A stretch of 64,000 bases of DNA from an uncultured Flavobacteriaceae bacterium (GCA_947500445.1 CANMSB010000009.1:84033-148032), one strand, 5' to 3'. Shown: positions 17,736-27,672, numbered from the stretch's first letter. A program made the numbers and translations. The notes: a model not told the origin generated them from the sequence alone.

Positions 17736-19493
17736 ATGTATAAGCAATTCTATATTTCATTGGTACTGTTCGTAGCCGTGATCCATACGTTTCGGGCACA
17801 GGAAGATGAGGATGAAAACGATTTGGGAACCGAAACGGTTACGGTGACCAAAGCCTATTCCCCGACCATTTCCGATGCGTTTAAAATAAAAACGGTACCG
17901 AATTTGAACGATTCCATCGTACTTCAAAAAAAGAAAATAGACTATAGCATCTTTTCGGTTCCCGTAGCGTCGACATTTACGCCGGCCAAGGGAAAGGCGT
18001 CGACCGTTAAAAAAACGCCCCCACCCGAGCTCTTCAATTCCTATGCCGCTGCAGGAGGGGGAAACCCGGCCAATGTGATGGCCGAATTTTATACCAGTAG
18101 AACCATAGATCGGGAGTCGGGATATACTATCGGACTTGATCACAACTCCTCACGGGGCGATATTGCGGGCGTTGCCCTGGATAATATTTTTAGCAATACC
18201 GAGTTGGAAGGCGCCTACAAAAAACGGGACCGCGACATCGACTGGGGTTTTGATATTGGGGCGCAGCACCAGCTGTACAATTGGTATGGACTACCGGCCG
18301 AAACCTTCGATCAGACCGTTATCGATGGTATCGATGAACGGCAGAATTACTTTATGGCCGAGGCAGGTGCACATATCAATGTTTCCGATGCCTACTTTAA
18401 AGGAGCCTCCGTGCAGTATCGACGGTTTTGGGATGCGGTAAAATCAGGGGAGAACCGAGTGGTATTGGAACCGGAATTTGAATTTCCGGTACAAGACGAA
18501 ATGTTTGGGATTCGGTTAAAGGTAGATTATGTGAACGGAAATTTTGAAAATGCTCCCTTGAGCGTTCCCGACAATACCACCGGTATCGGTTATAGCAATC
18601 TACAGGTGGGCGTAAACCCCGTACTGACCATGTTGCGAGACGACCTTTCCCTTAAGTTGGGAGTAAATCTGGTGTATGGACTCGATGGCGAACGAAACGA
18701 CGGTAACTTTTACATATACCCGGCGGTTACCGCGTCCTATCGCTTGTTGGACGATTTTGCAATTGCTTATGGCGGTATAGAAGGTACGCTAAGGCAAAAT
18801 TCGTATTACGGTTTTGTAGCGGACAACCCGTTCGTTTCCCCAACACTGAATATTGTACCAACAGACCAGCAATACGATGGGTATTTGGGACTTCGCGGAC
18901 AATTGTTGCCCAATTTAAGTTATAATGTAAAAGCCTCCTACAAAGCGGAGAACCGTAAACCGTTGTTCTTGCTGAATCCCCAAAACACCTTGCGCACGGA
19001 TGAAAAGGGATACAATTTTGGGAACTCCTTCAATGTGTTTTATGACGATGTAAAGACGCTCGGTATCTTTGGGGAGCTCAATGTAGACTTCAACCGCAAC
19101 TTTACCGTGAGCGTGAATGCCGCATACTTCAATTACAGCACGGAAACGGACAATCCGGCATGGAACCTACCGGAAGTTACGGCCAACCTTTTCTTGGATT
19201 ATCAGTTGGGCGAAAAATGGTTTATGGGAGCCAACCTCTTTTTTGTGGGGGAACGACAAGATGTGGCTACGGTGGCTATTCCCAGTGGAGTTACTGCGGA
19301 CTTCCCTGCTACCATACTAGACCTCGACAGCTTTTTTGATGCGAACGCACACGTTGGATACCGCTTGAACAATCAATTGTCGGTATTTCTGAAAGCGGCG
19401 AACATTGCGAACAACAACTACCAGCGGTGGGCCAATTTTCCTGTTCAGGGAATACAGGTTCTTGCCGGCGCAACCTATAAATTCGATTTTTAA
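17736..19493 (+). CDS. outer-membrane TonB-receptor-like beta-barrel protein without plug
   Basis: The 585-residue protein has signal peptide YISLVLFVAVIHTFRAQ. A 90-residue acidic/proline-bearing linker follows (LGTETVTVTKAYSPTISDAF), then a long series of amphipathic beta strands ending in a terminal aromatic (GATYKFDF), as in TonB-dependent receptor barrels. No plug domain or TonB box is evident and the length is short for a full receptor. The TVTVTKAYSPTISDAF stretch recalls the TonB-box side of receptor N-termini. It forms a two-gene unit with the upstream TPR protein. Confidence 0.75.
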   Translation: MYKQFYISLVLFVAVIHTFRAQEDEDENDLGTETVTVTKAYSPTISDAFKIKTVPNLNDSIVLQKKKIDYSIFSVPVASTFTPAKGKASTVKKTPPPELFNSYAAAGGGNPANVMAEFYTSRTIDRESGYTIGLDHNSSRGDIAGVALDNIFSNTELEGAYKKRDRDIDWGFDIGAQHQLYNWYGLPAETFDQTVIDGIDERQNYFMAEAGAHINVSDAYFKGASVQYRRFWDAVKSGENRVVLEPEFEFPVQDEMFGIRLKVDYVNGNFENAPLSVPDNTTGIGYSNLQVGVNPVLTMLRDDLSLKLGVNLVYGLDGERNDGNFYIYPAVTASYRLLDDFAIAYGGIEGTLRQNSYYGFVADNPFVSPTLNIVPTDQQYDGYLGLRGQLLPNLSYNVKASYKAENRKPLFLLNPQNTLRTDEKGYNFGNSFNVFYDDVKTLGIFGELNVDFNRNFTVSVNAAYFNYSTETDNPAWNLPEVTANLFLDYQLGEKWFMGANLFFVGERQDVATVAIPSGVTADFPATILDLDSFFDANAHVGYRLNNQLSVFLKAANIANNNYQRWANFPVQGIQVLAGATYKFDF

Positions 19494-19628
19494 AACGTTT
19501 CTATACGTTCGACCTACCCGTGGCTATGCGCTGTGCTAACACATATTTTTCTTTTTCGAAACGATAGTTGCGGCAAAGGTCTGAAACCGATTTAGCGTTA
19601 AAATGGGGCAATCCAACTTGTTCATTAT

Positions 19629-19994
19629 CTACGTATTTGGCTCCAATGCAAGCATGCTTTTCTTTTTTAAGTTCCTTTCCCGAAAAAATAGAAATAGCGG
19701 GAAACTGAAAGCAAGGGCGACCAAAAAAGTGAGGGGGATAAAAATCCACCAATGTTTCATCTTGAGTTTACGGGCCTCTAGCACCATCCATACCAAAAAG
19801 GCAACGGCAACTACCGCAATATCCGCGTTGATGGAACTGGCGGGCAAGGTCGTTTTTGTTAGGGCGATAAAATTGCCAATGGAGGTATCATCAACCTCCA
19901 AGTAAAAACGGATATTGTAATACCATGTCGCACATAGGCCGACAACGGCAAGCAACAGAAAAAAAACTTCGGTACCGGTAATTTTTGTAGTCAT
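19629..19994 (-). CDS. DUF2834-type small membrane protein
   Basis: The 121-residue protein has three hydrophobic segments (EVFFLLLAVVGLCATWYY, ADIAVVAVAFLVWMVLEA, IFIPLTFLVALAFSFPLFLFF) and a positively charged C-terminal tail, the arrangement of the DUF2834 family. The function of the family is unknown. It stands alone between convergent neighbours. Confidence 0.7.
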   Translation of the reverse strand: MTTKITGTEVFFLLLAVVGLCATWYYNIRFYLEVDDTSIGNFIALTKTTLPASSINADIAVVAVAFLVWMVLEARKLKMKHWWIFIPLTFLVALAFSFPLFLFFRERNLKKKSMLALEPNT

Positions 19995-20121
19995 GCCGTT
20001 TCGGGTTTAATTAGTTTTACTGCAGTTCGATACTAGGGGTTTAGTACAATACGAAACATCTATTCCATAAACCGCCTGATTCTTTCGAATAGGACCTTTT
20101 CCTAACGAAAACAAAAGATAC

Positions 20122-20151
20122 AAAAAAGCCATTCGAGAAGAATGGCTTTTT
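20122..20151. terminator. terminator downstream of the Nif3/zinc-ribbon operon
   Basis: The stem AAAAAGCCATTC / GAATGGCTTTTT closes a GAGAA loop, flanked by A and T tracts, and lies 27 bp past the stop of the minus-strand gene at 20178. It could also act on the plus strand. Confidence 0.85.
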
Positions 20152-20177
20152 ACTTTGAGCAATAAAATGATCGCTGG

Positions 20178-20957
20178 TTATAGCTTTGCAAACATTTGCT
20201 GCATTTTTTCTTGTTCTTCCTCGGCGAGCACCGGGTCTACCAAAATACGACCGCTATGCTCATCGGTGATGATTTTTTTTCTGGAAGCGATTTCTACCTG
20301 CACCTGTGGAGGAATGGTAAAGAACGAGCCTCCGGAGGCACCCCTTTCGATCGGTACAACGGCCAAGCCGTTTTTTACGTTACGGCGAATACGGGTATAG
20401 GCCTTTACCAAACGTTGGTCTATTTCTTCCTGAAACTTTTCCGATTTGGTCAATAACGCTTTTTCTTCCTTTTCGGTCTCGGCCAAAATAGCATCAAGCT
20501 CCCCTTTTTTGTGTTTCAAATGGGATTCACGTTCCGATAGTTTTTCCTTCGTTTCGTTGACCACTACTTTTTTCTGCTCGATCTGCGCCTTGAATTCCTT
20601 TATGTTTTTTTCGGCCAGTTGAATTTCAAGTTCTTGAAACTCCAATTCCTTGCTGATCGAATTAAACTCCCTACTGTTGCGAACATTTTTTTGTTGTTCA
20701 CTATATTTTTTGATCAAGGCCTTTGCTTCCTCGATTAAATTCTTTTTTGCACCAATTTCATAATTGATGGTCTCCACATCGGTCTTTAACTTGTCGATCC
20801 TTGTTTTAAGCCCCAAAACCTCGTCTTCCAAATCTTCCACTTCCAAGGGAAGCTCTCCGCGTACATTGCGGATTTCATCAACTCTAGAATCGATCAACTG
20901 CAAATCGTACAATGCCCTTAATTTTTCTTCTACCGTTGCTTCTGCTTTTTTTGCCAT
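20178..20957 (-). CDS. coiled-coil C4-zinc-ribbon family protein (DUF164/CdsZ-like) with lost zinc cysteines
   Basis: The 259-residue protein is a long antiparallel coiled coil (about 30-180, rich in K/E/L heptads) followed by the conserved tail of the C4-type zinc-ribbon family: GGSFFTIPPQVQVEIASRK and TDEHSGRILVDP. In the family this tail normally carries two CxxC pairs (C.xC...ipPq and CexCGRiL). Here all four cysteines are replaced, for example by DEHSGRIL. The fold seems kept without metal. Some homologues bind the ribosome or RNA, but the role here is unknown. Its ATG follows the Nif3-like gene by 3 bp, so they are one operon. Confidence 0.85.
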   Translation of the reverse strand: MAKKAEATVEEKLRALYDLQLIDSRVDEIRNVRGELPLEVEDLEDEVLGLKTRIDKLKTDVETINYEIGAKKNLIEEAKALIKKYSEQQKNVRNSREFNSISKELEFQELEIQLAEKNIKEFKAQIEQKKVVVNETKEKLSERESHLKHKKGELDAILAETEKEEKALLTKSEKFQEEIDQRLVKAYTRIRRNVKNGLAVVPIERGASGGSFFTIPPQVQVEIASRKKIITDEHSGRILVDPVLAEEEQEKMQQMFAKL

Positions 20958-20960
20958 ACT

Positions 20961-22055
20961 TTATAGATAATTGATCGGATTGGTTTTGCATTCCGATAAA
21001 TGGATTGCAAAATTAGGTAATTTTTTTGTAAGATAATCAACTAAAAGATTTTTTGTAAACTGCTCTGTTTCATAGTGTCCGATATCGGCAACCACTATTT
21101 TTGACTCGGCCTCGTAGTATTGGTGGTATTTGATGTCGGCGGTGATGAACATGTCGGCTCCCGCGGCCCTTGCCGCGCCGATGGCAAAAGCACCGCTACC
21201 CCCTAAAACCGCTACTTTTTGTACATTCTTGCCCAGTAGTCGCGAATGACGGATACCCGCAGCGTTCATACGTTTTTTTACCAACTCAAGAAAATCGAGC
21301 TCCTTCATGGGAGTGGCCAAGGTACCTACCATTCCCATTCCAATAGTGGGGTTCCTATTTTCTATGGTCAGTATTTCGTACGCCACCTCCTCATAGGGAT
21401 GGTTGGTCTTTAAGGAATGCAGTATTTTAGATTCCAGGAAATCGGAAAAAATAAGGTTGATCTCTATTTCATTCTCCTGGTGTATTTTTCCTAAGGTCCC
21501 CTTTACGGGATTTGCCCCGTTCTCGGGCAAGTAGGTGCCGATGCCTTGACCGTTAAAACTACAATGGCTATAATTCCCAATGTGGCCGGCCCCGGCTTCG
21601 AAAAGGGCTTTTCGCAATGCCGATGCTTCCGCCTCTGGAACATAAGTAGTCAATTTTTTGACCGTTCCTTTTTTAGGAATCAAAATTTTTGGGTCACCGA
21701 TACCCAATACCTCACATATTTTGGCATTTACCCCTTGGGAGGAATTGTCCAAGGCCGTGTGCATGCTGTAAATGGAAAGGTCATTGCGTATAGCCTTCGC
21801 TACGGTCCGCGTCACATAGGTATCCTGGGTCAACTTTTTTAGGCCCCCAAAGATAATAGGATGAAAACTGACAATGAGGTTGCAACTTTTGGCAATGGCC
21901 TCGTCCACTACGTTTTCTAGGGTGTCCAAAGTGACCAGCACCCCGGAAACTTCGGCAGATGCATCGCCGACCAAAAGGCCTACATTATCAAAATCTTCCG
22001 CCTGTGAGAGCGGGGCCAAGGTTTCTAAAATGTCGGTTACTTCCTTAACGGTCAT
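20961..22055 (-). CDS. Nif3-like dinuclear metal centre hexameric protein
   Basis: The 364-residue protein has the N-terminal NIF3 half (EDFDNVGLLVGD, VSFHPIIFGGLKKL, YSMHTALDNSSQGVNAK), a central inserted PII/CutA-like domain (about 130-240, LTTYVPEAEASALRKALFEAGAGHIGNYS) and the C-terminal half with KVAVLGGSGAF and ADIKYHQYYEA. Conserved His, Asp and Glu residues form the two-metal site. The family is related to GTP cyclohydrolase-type and YbgI proteins, with no settled function. It is the first gene of the operon with the zinc-ribbon-like protein and divergent from lpxK. Confidence 0.92.
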   Translation of the reverse strand: MTVKEVTDILETLAPLSQAEDFDNVGLLVGDASAEVSGVLVTLDTLENVVDEAIAKSCNLIVSFHPIIFGGLKKLTQDTYVTRTVAKAIRNDLSIYSMHTALDNSSQGVNAKICEVLGIGDPKILIPKKGTVKKLTTYVPEAEASALRKALFEAGAGHIGNYSHCSFNGQGIGTYLPENGANPVKGTLGKIHQENEIEINLIFSDFLESKILHSLKTNHPYEEVAYEILTIENRNPTIGMGMVGTLATPMKELDFLELVKKRMNAAGIRHSRLLGKNVQKVAVLGGSGAFAIGAARAAGADMFITADIKYHQYYEAESKIVVADIGHYETEQFTKNLLVDYLTKKLPNFAIHLSECKTNPINYL

Positions 22056-22208
22056 GTAGCGGTGAAATTAGTACATATCGGTTCATAAAAGCTTGTTTGC
22101 CTTAGGTTTGGTGCAGTGTCCGTGCAAACCTTCTTCGTGTCAGATGGTGCGTGTGTTTAAAAGCGCGCCACAAGTAAGGTTTTCAAACAAATATTTTCAA
22201 AATGGCGA

Positions 22209-22216
22209 TACCTTTG
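22209..22216 (+). promoter_or_regulatory. candidate -7 element of lpxK
   Basis: TACCTTTG matches TAnnTTTG 53 bp before the lpxK ATG. A minus-strand match (TATCTTTG, 22234-22241) for the divergent Nif3 gene overlaps the same leader. Neither has an obvious -33 TTG. Confidence 0.4.
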
Positions 22217-22268
22217 ATAATCAAAATGCCTTCCAAAGATAAAATATTATATTTTCGTTGCCGTGTTG

Positions 22269-23267
22269 ATGCTTAGAAAAATACTGTATCCCTTTTCACT
22301 GTTGTATGCGCTAGTGGTACGGCTGCGAAACCTCGCTTATGATAGGGGCTGGTTTTCCTCAAAAACATACGATACACCCACAATTTGTGTGGGGAACCTA
22401 AGCGTAGGCGGTACGGGGAAAACGCCGATGATCGAGTTCTTGATCCGAATGTTCTCAAGTGGTTTTAAGTCTCAAAAAATAGCGGTACTGAGCCGCGGAT
22501 ACAAACGAAGTTCAAAAGGGTACCAACTTGCGGAAAATACCAGTTCGGTATTGGAAATAGGGGACGAGCCCTACCAAATATATCAAAAGTTCCCCGAGGT
22601 AGCCGTAGCGGTGGACGCCGATCGCCGGAACGGAATAAGCACTTTGGAGCGCACCATTGCACCGGACCTGATTTTGTTGGACGATGCCTTCCAGCATCGA
22701 AAGGTAAAGGCGACCCTTTATATCCTTTTGACCGCTTATGGAAAGCTATATGTCGATGATCTTTACCTACCTGCCGGAAACCTTAGGGACCATAAGGTGG
22801 CAGCAAAGAGGGCCAATATTATTGTGGTTACCAAGTGTCCGCTGGATCTTTCCAAAAATGAAAAACAAAGGATTGTCGAACGGCTAAGGCCACGCGCGTA
22901 CCAACGTTTGGTTTTTTCGTATTTGGAGTATAGCAAGGCCATCTATGGCGAAAACGGGCCTCAAGAACTTGCGGTATTGGGCACCGATATCACTTTGGTG
23001 ACCGGTATTGCCGATCCTGCTCCGCTGGTGGCTTATCTTAAAGGGTTGGGGTTGAACGTCACCCATTTGAAGTTCCCGGACCATCATAGCTTTTCTGCTG
23101 CTGATTTGGAACGGATAAATACCAAATCGCAGGTACTGACTACCGAGAAGGACTATGTACGTTTAAAGGGTAACGTTTCCGAATTGTATTATCTGCCCAT
23201 TGCCCATCGTTTTTTCAAGCCGGATGATGAGGTATTCGAAAAATGGGTTATGGAAACGGTCGCCTAA
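22269..23267 (+). CDS. lpxK: tetraacyldisaccharide 4'-kinase
   Basis: The 332-residue protein starts at the ATG at 22269 (MLRKILYPFSLLYALVV). A GTG two codons earlier is in frame but not needed. It phosphorylates the 4' position of the lipid A disaccharide precursor at the inner membrane. Visible are the N-terminal membrane-anchor helix, the P-loop GNLSVGGTGKTP, the SRGYKR motif, DEPYQI, and ILLDDAFQHRKV. It ends 4 bp before the end of the convergent hybrid kinase gene with no terminator between. Confidence 0.95.
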   Translation: MLRKILYPFSLLYALVVRLRNLAYDRGWFSSKTYDTPTICVGNLSVGGTGKTPMIEFLIRMFSSGFKSQKIAVLSRGYKRSSKGYQLAENTSSVLEIGDEPYQIYQKFPEVAVAVDADRRNGISTLERTIAPDLILLDDAFQHRKVKATLYILLTAYGKLYVDDLYLPAGNLRDHKVAAKRANIIVVTKCPLDLSKNEKQRIVERLRPRAYQRLVFSYLEYSKAIYGENGPQELAVLGTDITLVTGIADPAPLVAYLKGLGLNVTHLKFPDHHSFSAADLERINTKSQVLTTEKDYVRLKGNVSELYYLPIAHRFFKPDDEVFEKWVMETVA

Positions 23268-23271
23268 GGAC

Positions 23272-25491
23272 TTAAGAGGCGTCCTTAATTCTTTTGTTAT
23301 GGAAAATATTCTCCCCGATTTTTTGGTAAAACACTTCCGGTTTGAATGGTTTGGTCACTACATCGTCACAACCTGCCGCATAAAAACTCTCCAAACTATC
23401 GTCCAGGGAAATGGCCGTTAGGGCGATAATCGGGATTTGCTTGTCAAATTTCCGGATTTCTATCGTGGCTTCCTCACCACTGATACCGGGCATATGGATG
23501 TCCATCAAAATAGCGTCGTACCGATTGTTTTTCGCCATCTCTACCGCTTCCATACCGTTGTTGGCGATGTCGCTGGTCACTTCTTTTTTGGTCAGCATTT
23601 TTTTGGTAATGACCTGGTTGATCTTATTGTCCTCCACAATCAGAATATGGAGTCCTTTAAATTCATAGGTCCGCTCACTGTTTTCAAAAGGGATATCTTC
23701 CGTCACGCCGTCTTTACTTTTTAGTTTTAATTCAAAGAAGAATGAACTGCCTTTGCCCAGTTCGCTCTGTAGTTGTATTTTACTTCCGAAAAGCCCCAGT
23801 AAGCTTTTTACGATGGTGAGTCCGAGCCCCGTACCGCCATATTCCCTATTGATCTGTATAGACCCTTGTTCAAAACCTTCGAAAATGGTTTCCTGTTGTT
23901 CCCTTGAAATTCCGATGCCGGTATCGGCTACCTCGAAGTAGAGCGTTACGTCTTCCTCGAACTTCTTCATCAGTCTGGCAATTACGGTTACCTCCCCATT
24001 TTTGGTGAACTTCAGGCCATTGCCAACGAGGTTCATGAAAACTTGGGAAAGTTTTACGGGGTCGCTCATCAAGTGGGACGGAATTTCCTCGTCGTAGTCG
24101 AGCACAATTTTCGTCTTGTTTTCCTTGGCGCTCTGCTGTAGGGAATCGATGACCTCCTGTAGCATTTTTTTAAGGTGGAACTCCACCATTAGCGGCTCTA
24201 ATTTGTCGGCGTCTATCTTATTGATATGTAGTATATCATTGATAAAGTTCAATAGGTAATCACCCGAAAATTTTAGTGCTTTCAAATGTTCTTTTTGGTT
24301 TTTACTGGGGTTCTCCTCCAAAAGAAGATGCGTCAGTCCGGTTACAGCGTACAAAGGTGTACGCAGCTCATGGCTTACCGTGGAAAGGAAATTGGTTTTT
24401 GCTTCCATGGCCTGGACGGCAGCATCCCGGGCAGACTGAAGTTCGTTGTTCTTGGTCTGCAGGAGATCGTTGGTTTTTAATTTGATCTGGTTGTTACGAT
24501 ATAGCGATACCGCCAATAACGAAATAATGGTAAGGAAGGCCGAGGTCAAAATCGTGGTCAGTTCCGAACTACGTGCTTTCTGGCTCAAGGCTTCGTTTTT
24601 TTCTTCCAAACGGGCAATTTCGTTGGTAAAAAAGTCGAATTGTATTTTTTCGGCAGCCTTTGTTTCGTTCTTCAGTTTATCCACTGTAAACAACGAATCC
24701 TTTATGGTAAGCAGGTTTCTGACGTTTACGAGCGATTTGTCGTAGCGTTTCATCCGTTCATAAATGCCCGCCAACAACTCATTGGAAGCAACGATCTGAA
24801 CAAAAAATTGGTTTTTATTGGCGAGCTGCAGAGCATTTTCGGCATGGATCGCACTGGCCTCCAAATTGTTAAGCGCCAAATTTAATTTGGCCAGACCGAG
24901 CCGAGCCTTTGCCGACAGGTATTGCTGTTCAAAAGGGTCGGTATTGATAATTAACGAATTGAAGTTTTTGGTGGCGGTGTCATATTTTTCCCGGGCCAAG
25001 TAAATATTGCCTTCCGCCAGCACGATGTTATTGACCAAGTTACGATCGTTGCTCAGCTGTTTGGCCTCGTTGAGTTCCGCGATCGCCTGAAAATTATTGC
25101 CCTCGCGATACTTGTACAGGGCGCCGATATATTTTTGTACGGCATTTCCATAGGGGTACTCCATTTTTTTAAGCTGGGCGTTCGCCCGATCCCAATAGAC
25201 TTCGGAATTGCTTTTCTTCCCCAGTTCCAGGTAGATGATCGAAAACTTGTGCAACGCATCGATAACCGCCTTAATGTTATCGTTCTTCTCGGCTACCTTA
25301 GCGGCATTTTCCAATGCTTCCAAGGCCAGGTCCAGTTTGTTCTGATGCCGAAAGGCCATGGCCTCTTGAAAATAGACATCATAGGTTTTTGGGGGGATGG
25401 AATCTTGGGAATACAGTTTGCCCGACCCCAATAACAGGAGTACTGCCAGGAAGTTAAGAAAGCGACGGATATGTAGCGGTATTCGTGTCAA
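23272..25491 (-). CDS. hybrid sensor histidine kinase/response regulator with periplasmic TPR sensor
   Basis: The 739-residue protein has, in order, a signal peptide (FLNFLAVLLLLGSGKLYSQ), a TPR-type helical sensor region (about 35-290), a membrane segment (about 311-332), HisKA with H374 in FLSTVSHELRTPL, and HATPase with N box NLVGNGLKFT, G1 DTGIGIS and G2 GGTGLGL. A receiver follows (about 613-730) with phospho-acceptor D664 in ILMDIHMPG. The only start that keeps the signal peptide is a TTG at 25491-25489, which overlaps the stop codon of the upstream GAPDH gene (TTGA). Translation is therefore probably coupled to GAPDH. No output regulator is adjacent, so the phosphoryl target is unknown. 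Confidence 0.9.
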   Translation of the reverse strand: MTRIPLHIRRFLNFLAVLLLLGSGKLYSQDSIPPKTYDVYFQEAMAFRHQNKLDLALEALENAAKVAEKNDNIKAVIDALHKFSIIYLELGKKSNSEVYWDRANAQLKKMEYPYGNAVQKYIGALYKYREGNNFQAIAELNEAKQLSNDRNLVNNIVLAEGNIYLAREKYDTATKNFNSLIINTDPFEQQYLSAKARLGLAKLNLALNNLEASAIHAENALQLANKNQFFVQIVASNELLAGIYERMKRYDKSLVNVRNLLTIKDSLFTVDKLKNETKAAEKIQFDFFTNEIARLEEKNEALSQKARSSELTTILTSAFLTIISLLAVSLYRNNQIKLKTNDLLQTKNNELQSARDAAVQAMEAKTNFLSTVSHELRTPLYAVTGLTHLLLEENPSKNQKEHLKALKFSGDYLLNFINDILHINKIDADKLEPLMVEFHLKKMLQEVIDSLQQSAKENKTKIVLDYDEEIPSHLMSDPVKLSQVFMNLVGNGLKFTKNGEVTVIARLMKKFEEDVTLYFEVADTGIGISREQQETIFEGFEQGSIQINREYGGTGLGLTIVKSLLGLFGSKIQLQSELGKGSSFFFELKLKSKDGVTEDIPFENSERTYEFKGLHILIVEDNKINQVITKKMLTKKEVTSDIANNGMEAVEMAKNNRYDAILMDIHMPGISGEEATIEIRKFDKQIPIIALTAISLDDSLESFYAAGCDDVVTKPFKPEVFYQKIGENIFHNKRIKDAS

Positions 25492-26543
25492 ATAAATTTT
25501 TTGTCGACCAATAACTGGATCAAATCGATAATACGGCTGCTATATCCGGTTTCATTGTCGTACCAACCGATTATTTTTACCATGCTGCCGATTACCGAAG
25601 TCATCTGAGAATCAAACGTGCAAGAATAACAACTATTGTTTATATCCACGGAAACTATTGGGTCCTCGGTATATAAAAGTATGTTTTTCAATTTTTTATG
25701 CGAAATACTTTTGAAAGTTTCGTTGATTTCCCGGATCGAAGTCTGTTTTTTTACGTTGAAAGTGATGTCGGTAAGGGAGCCGTTCGGGACCGGAACGCGA
25801 ATACCGCAGCCCCCGATTACCTCCGATAGCTCCGGAAAAATATGGGTCAATGCCTTTGCCGCTCCGGTGGTGGTGGGTACTATGGACTGTCCGGCCGCTC
25901 GGGCCCGTCTAAGATCGTGGTGTGGCCGATCGTGTAAACTTTGGTCGGAAGTATAGGAATGGATCGTGGTAATATAGGCCTGGTTTATGCCACAAAGGTC
26001 GTTGATCACCTTGATCATGGGCGCCGCGTTATTCGTGGTGCACGAGGCGTTCGAAATAATCGCGTCCCCAGCGGTCAGTGTTTCCTCATTGATGCCGTAT
26101 ACGATCATTTTAATATCCTCCGATTGTGGAGGTACCGACAGAATAACTTTTTTGGCACCGTTTTTCAGATGCTGTTCCAGTGTAGGCCTGTCCTTGAATT
26201 TGCCGCTCGCTTCCACCACAACATCTACATTTTCGGAAGCCCAATCGATTTCATTGGGGTGCTTTGCATTGGTCAATGCTATAGATTTGCCGTTTACGAT
26301 GATCTCCCCTTCATCAAAAGTGACCGTCTCCTTGAACGGACCATGGATGCTATCGTATTTTAAGAGATGGGATAGGGTCCGGGCATCCGAGAGATCGTTG
26401 ATCATGCGAACCTCCAAATGAGGGTAGTCCGACAATAGGCGAAACAAGGTGCGCCCAATTCTTCCGAAACCGTTAATGCCTATGGTAGTTTTTTTCAATA
26501 CTGGTTTTTTATGCCTTAAAAGAAACGATTTATACCAATTCAT
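25488..26543 (-). CDS. gap: glyceraldehyde-3-phosphate dehydrogenase (type I)
   Basis: The 351-residue protein has the NAD-binding IGINGFGRIGR and the adenine-ribose Asp in MINDLSD, which points to NAD specificity. It also has the catalytic Cys168 in SNASCTTN, the partner His194 in TTIHSYTSDQ, and the C-terminal WYDNETGYSSRIIDL. It oxidises glyceraldehyde 3-phosphate in glycolysis/gluconeogenesis. A 16-residue basic extension (MNWYKSFLLRHKKPVL) precedes the usual start. The gene overlaps the following hybrid histidine kinase by 4 bp, an unusual partner for a GAPDH. It may be a second isozyme, since GAPDH genes in this group are usually not linked to a sensor kinase. Confidence 0.93.
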   Translation of the reverse strand: MNWYKSFLLRHKKPVLKKTTIGINGFGRIGRTLFRLLSDYPHLEVRMINDLSDARTLSHLLKYDSIHGPFKETVTFDEGEIIVNGKSIALTNAKHPNEIDWASENVDVVVEASGKFKDRPTLEQHLKNGAKKVILSVPPQSEDIKMIVYGINEETLTAGDAIISNASCTTNNAAPMIKVINDLCGINQAYITTIHSYTSDQSLHDRPHHDLRRARAAGQSIVPTTTGAAKALTHIFPELSEVIGGCGIRVPVPNGSLTDITFNVKKQTSIREINETFKSISHKKLKNILLYTEDPIVSVDINNSCYSCTFDSQMTSVIGSMVKIIGWYDNETGYSSRIIDLIQLLVDKKFI

Positions 26544-26779
26544 CCTTAAAATGCGTCACAAACTACCAAGTTGTTTTTTCATTTACCAAAGCCTTTGAAC
26601 GAAAAGGAAGTGGATAATGAACGGCTTGGGTCGGCTCATTTTAAAGGTAAATTGGTGTTACAAAGGAAAGGACCGGTTTTCAAACATTATTCAGTGCAGA
26701 TTGAACTCTAGGTTCATTTTTTAACAACGACATTTTTAATACCGCTCAACGAAAATCCCCTAGGTCTTTGCTACTATCC

Positions 26780-27655
26780 TTAATGAATATGTTTGTGGGC
26801 CTTATAGGAAGAGCGCACCAAAGCGCCACTTTCCACATGCCGGAAACCCATTTCGAGTCCGATTTCCTCATATTTTTTAAACTGGTCGGGAACAATGAAT
26901 TCTTTAACGGGCAAGTGCTTTTTGGAAGGTTGTAAATATTGTCCTAGGGTGACCACATCAACGTTCGCTTCCCTTAGGTCCTTCAACGTAGCGATCACTT
27001 CTTCCTCACGCTCGCCCAAGCCCAACATGATACCCGATTTGGTCCGATTGATACCGTTGGCCCTCAAATAGCGCAGTACTTCCAAACTTCGTTCGTACCG
27101 TGCTTGAATACGTACTTCGCGGGTCAGTCGTTTTACGGTTTCCATATTATGGGAGACGACCTCCGGTGCTACGGCGATAATACGGTCCAAATGTCTTTCG
27201 ATTCCCTGAAAATCCGGAATCAAGGTTTCTAGGGTGGTTTCAGGATTCATACGGCGAATAGCCTGTACGGTTTCGGCCCATATGATGGAACCCATATCCT
27301 TTAAGTCGTCCCGATCTACAGAGGTGATCACGGCGTGCTTGATGCCCATGATTTTTATGGATCGTGCCACTTTTTCCGGTTCGGCCCAGTCCACCTGATC
27401 GGGCCTGCCCGTTTTTACGCCACAAAACCCGCAAGATCGCGTACATACATTCCCGAGAATCATAAATGTTGCCGTACCCTCTCCCCAACATTCTCCCATG
27501 TTCGGGCAACTTCCGGAGGTGCATATCGTATGCAGGTCGTACTTTTCTACCAGTCCGCGAAGTTGGGTGTATTTTTTTCCTGTAGGGAGTTTAACACGTA
27601 GCCATTTCGGTTTTCCCTTAGGGGGTGCCACACTAGTATTTGTTTCCGTACTCAT
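26780..27655 (-). CDS. lipA: lipoyl synthase
   Basis: The 291-residue radical SAM enzyme inserts two sulfurs into protein-bound octanoyl groups. The auxiliary cluster motif [12 protein letters not shown] and the radical-SAM motif CTRSCGFC are intact. SMGLGE-type residues appear as [10 protein letters not shown], and the closing RSSYKA carries the conserved Arg-Ser that ligates the auxiliary cluster. It is monocistronic; the GAPDH operon starts downstream on the same strand after 236 bp. A TATATTTG box lies just upstream. Confidence 0.97.
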   Translation of the reverse strand: MSTETNTSVAPPKGKPKWLRVKLPTGKKYTQLRGLVEKYDLHTICTSGSCPNMGECWGEGTATFMILGNVCTRSCGFCGVKTGRPDQVDWAEPEKVARSIKIMGIKHAVITSVDRDDLKDMGSIIWAETVQAIRRMNPETTLETLIPDFQGIERHLDRIIAVAPEVVSHNMETVKRLTREVRIQARYERSLEVLRYLRANGINRTKSGIMLGLGEREEEVIATLKDLREANVDVVTLGQYLQPSKKHLPVKEFIVPDQFKKYEEIGLEMGFRHVESGALVRSSYKAHKHIH

Positions 27656-27672
27656 AGCTTTTTATTGAAGTA

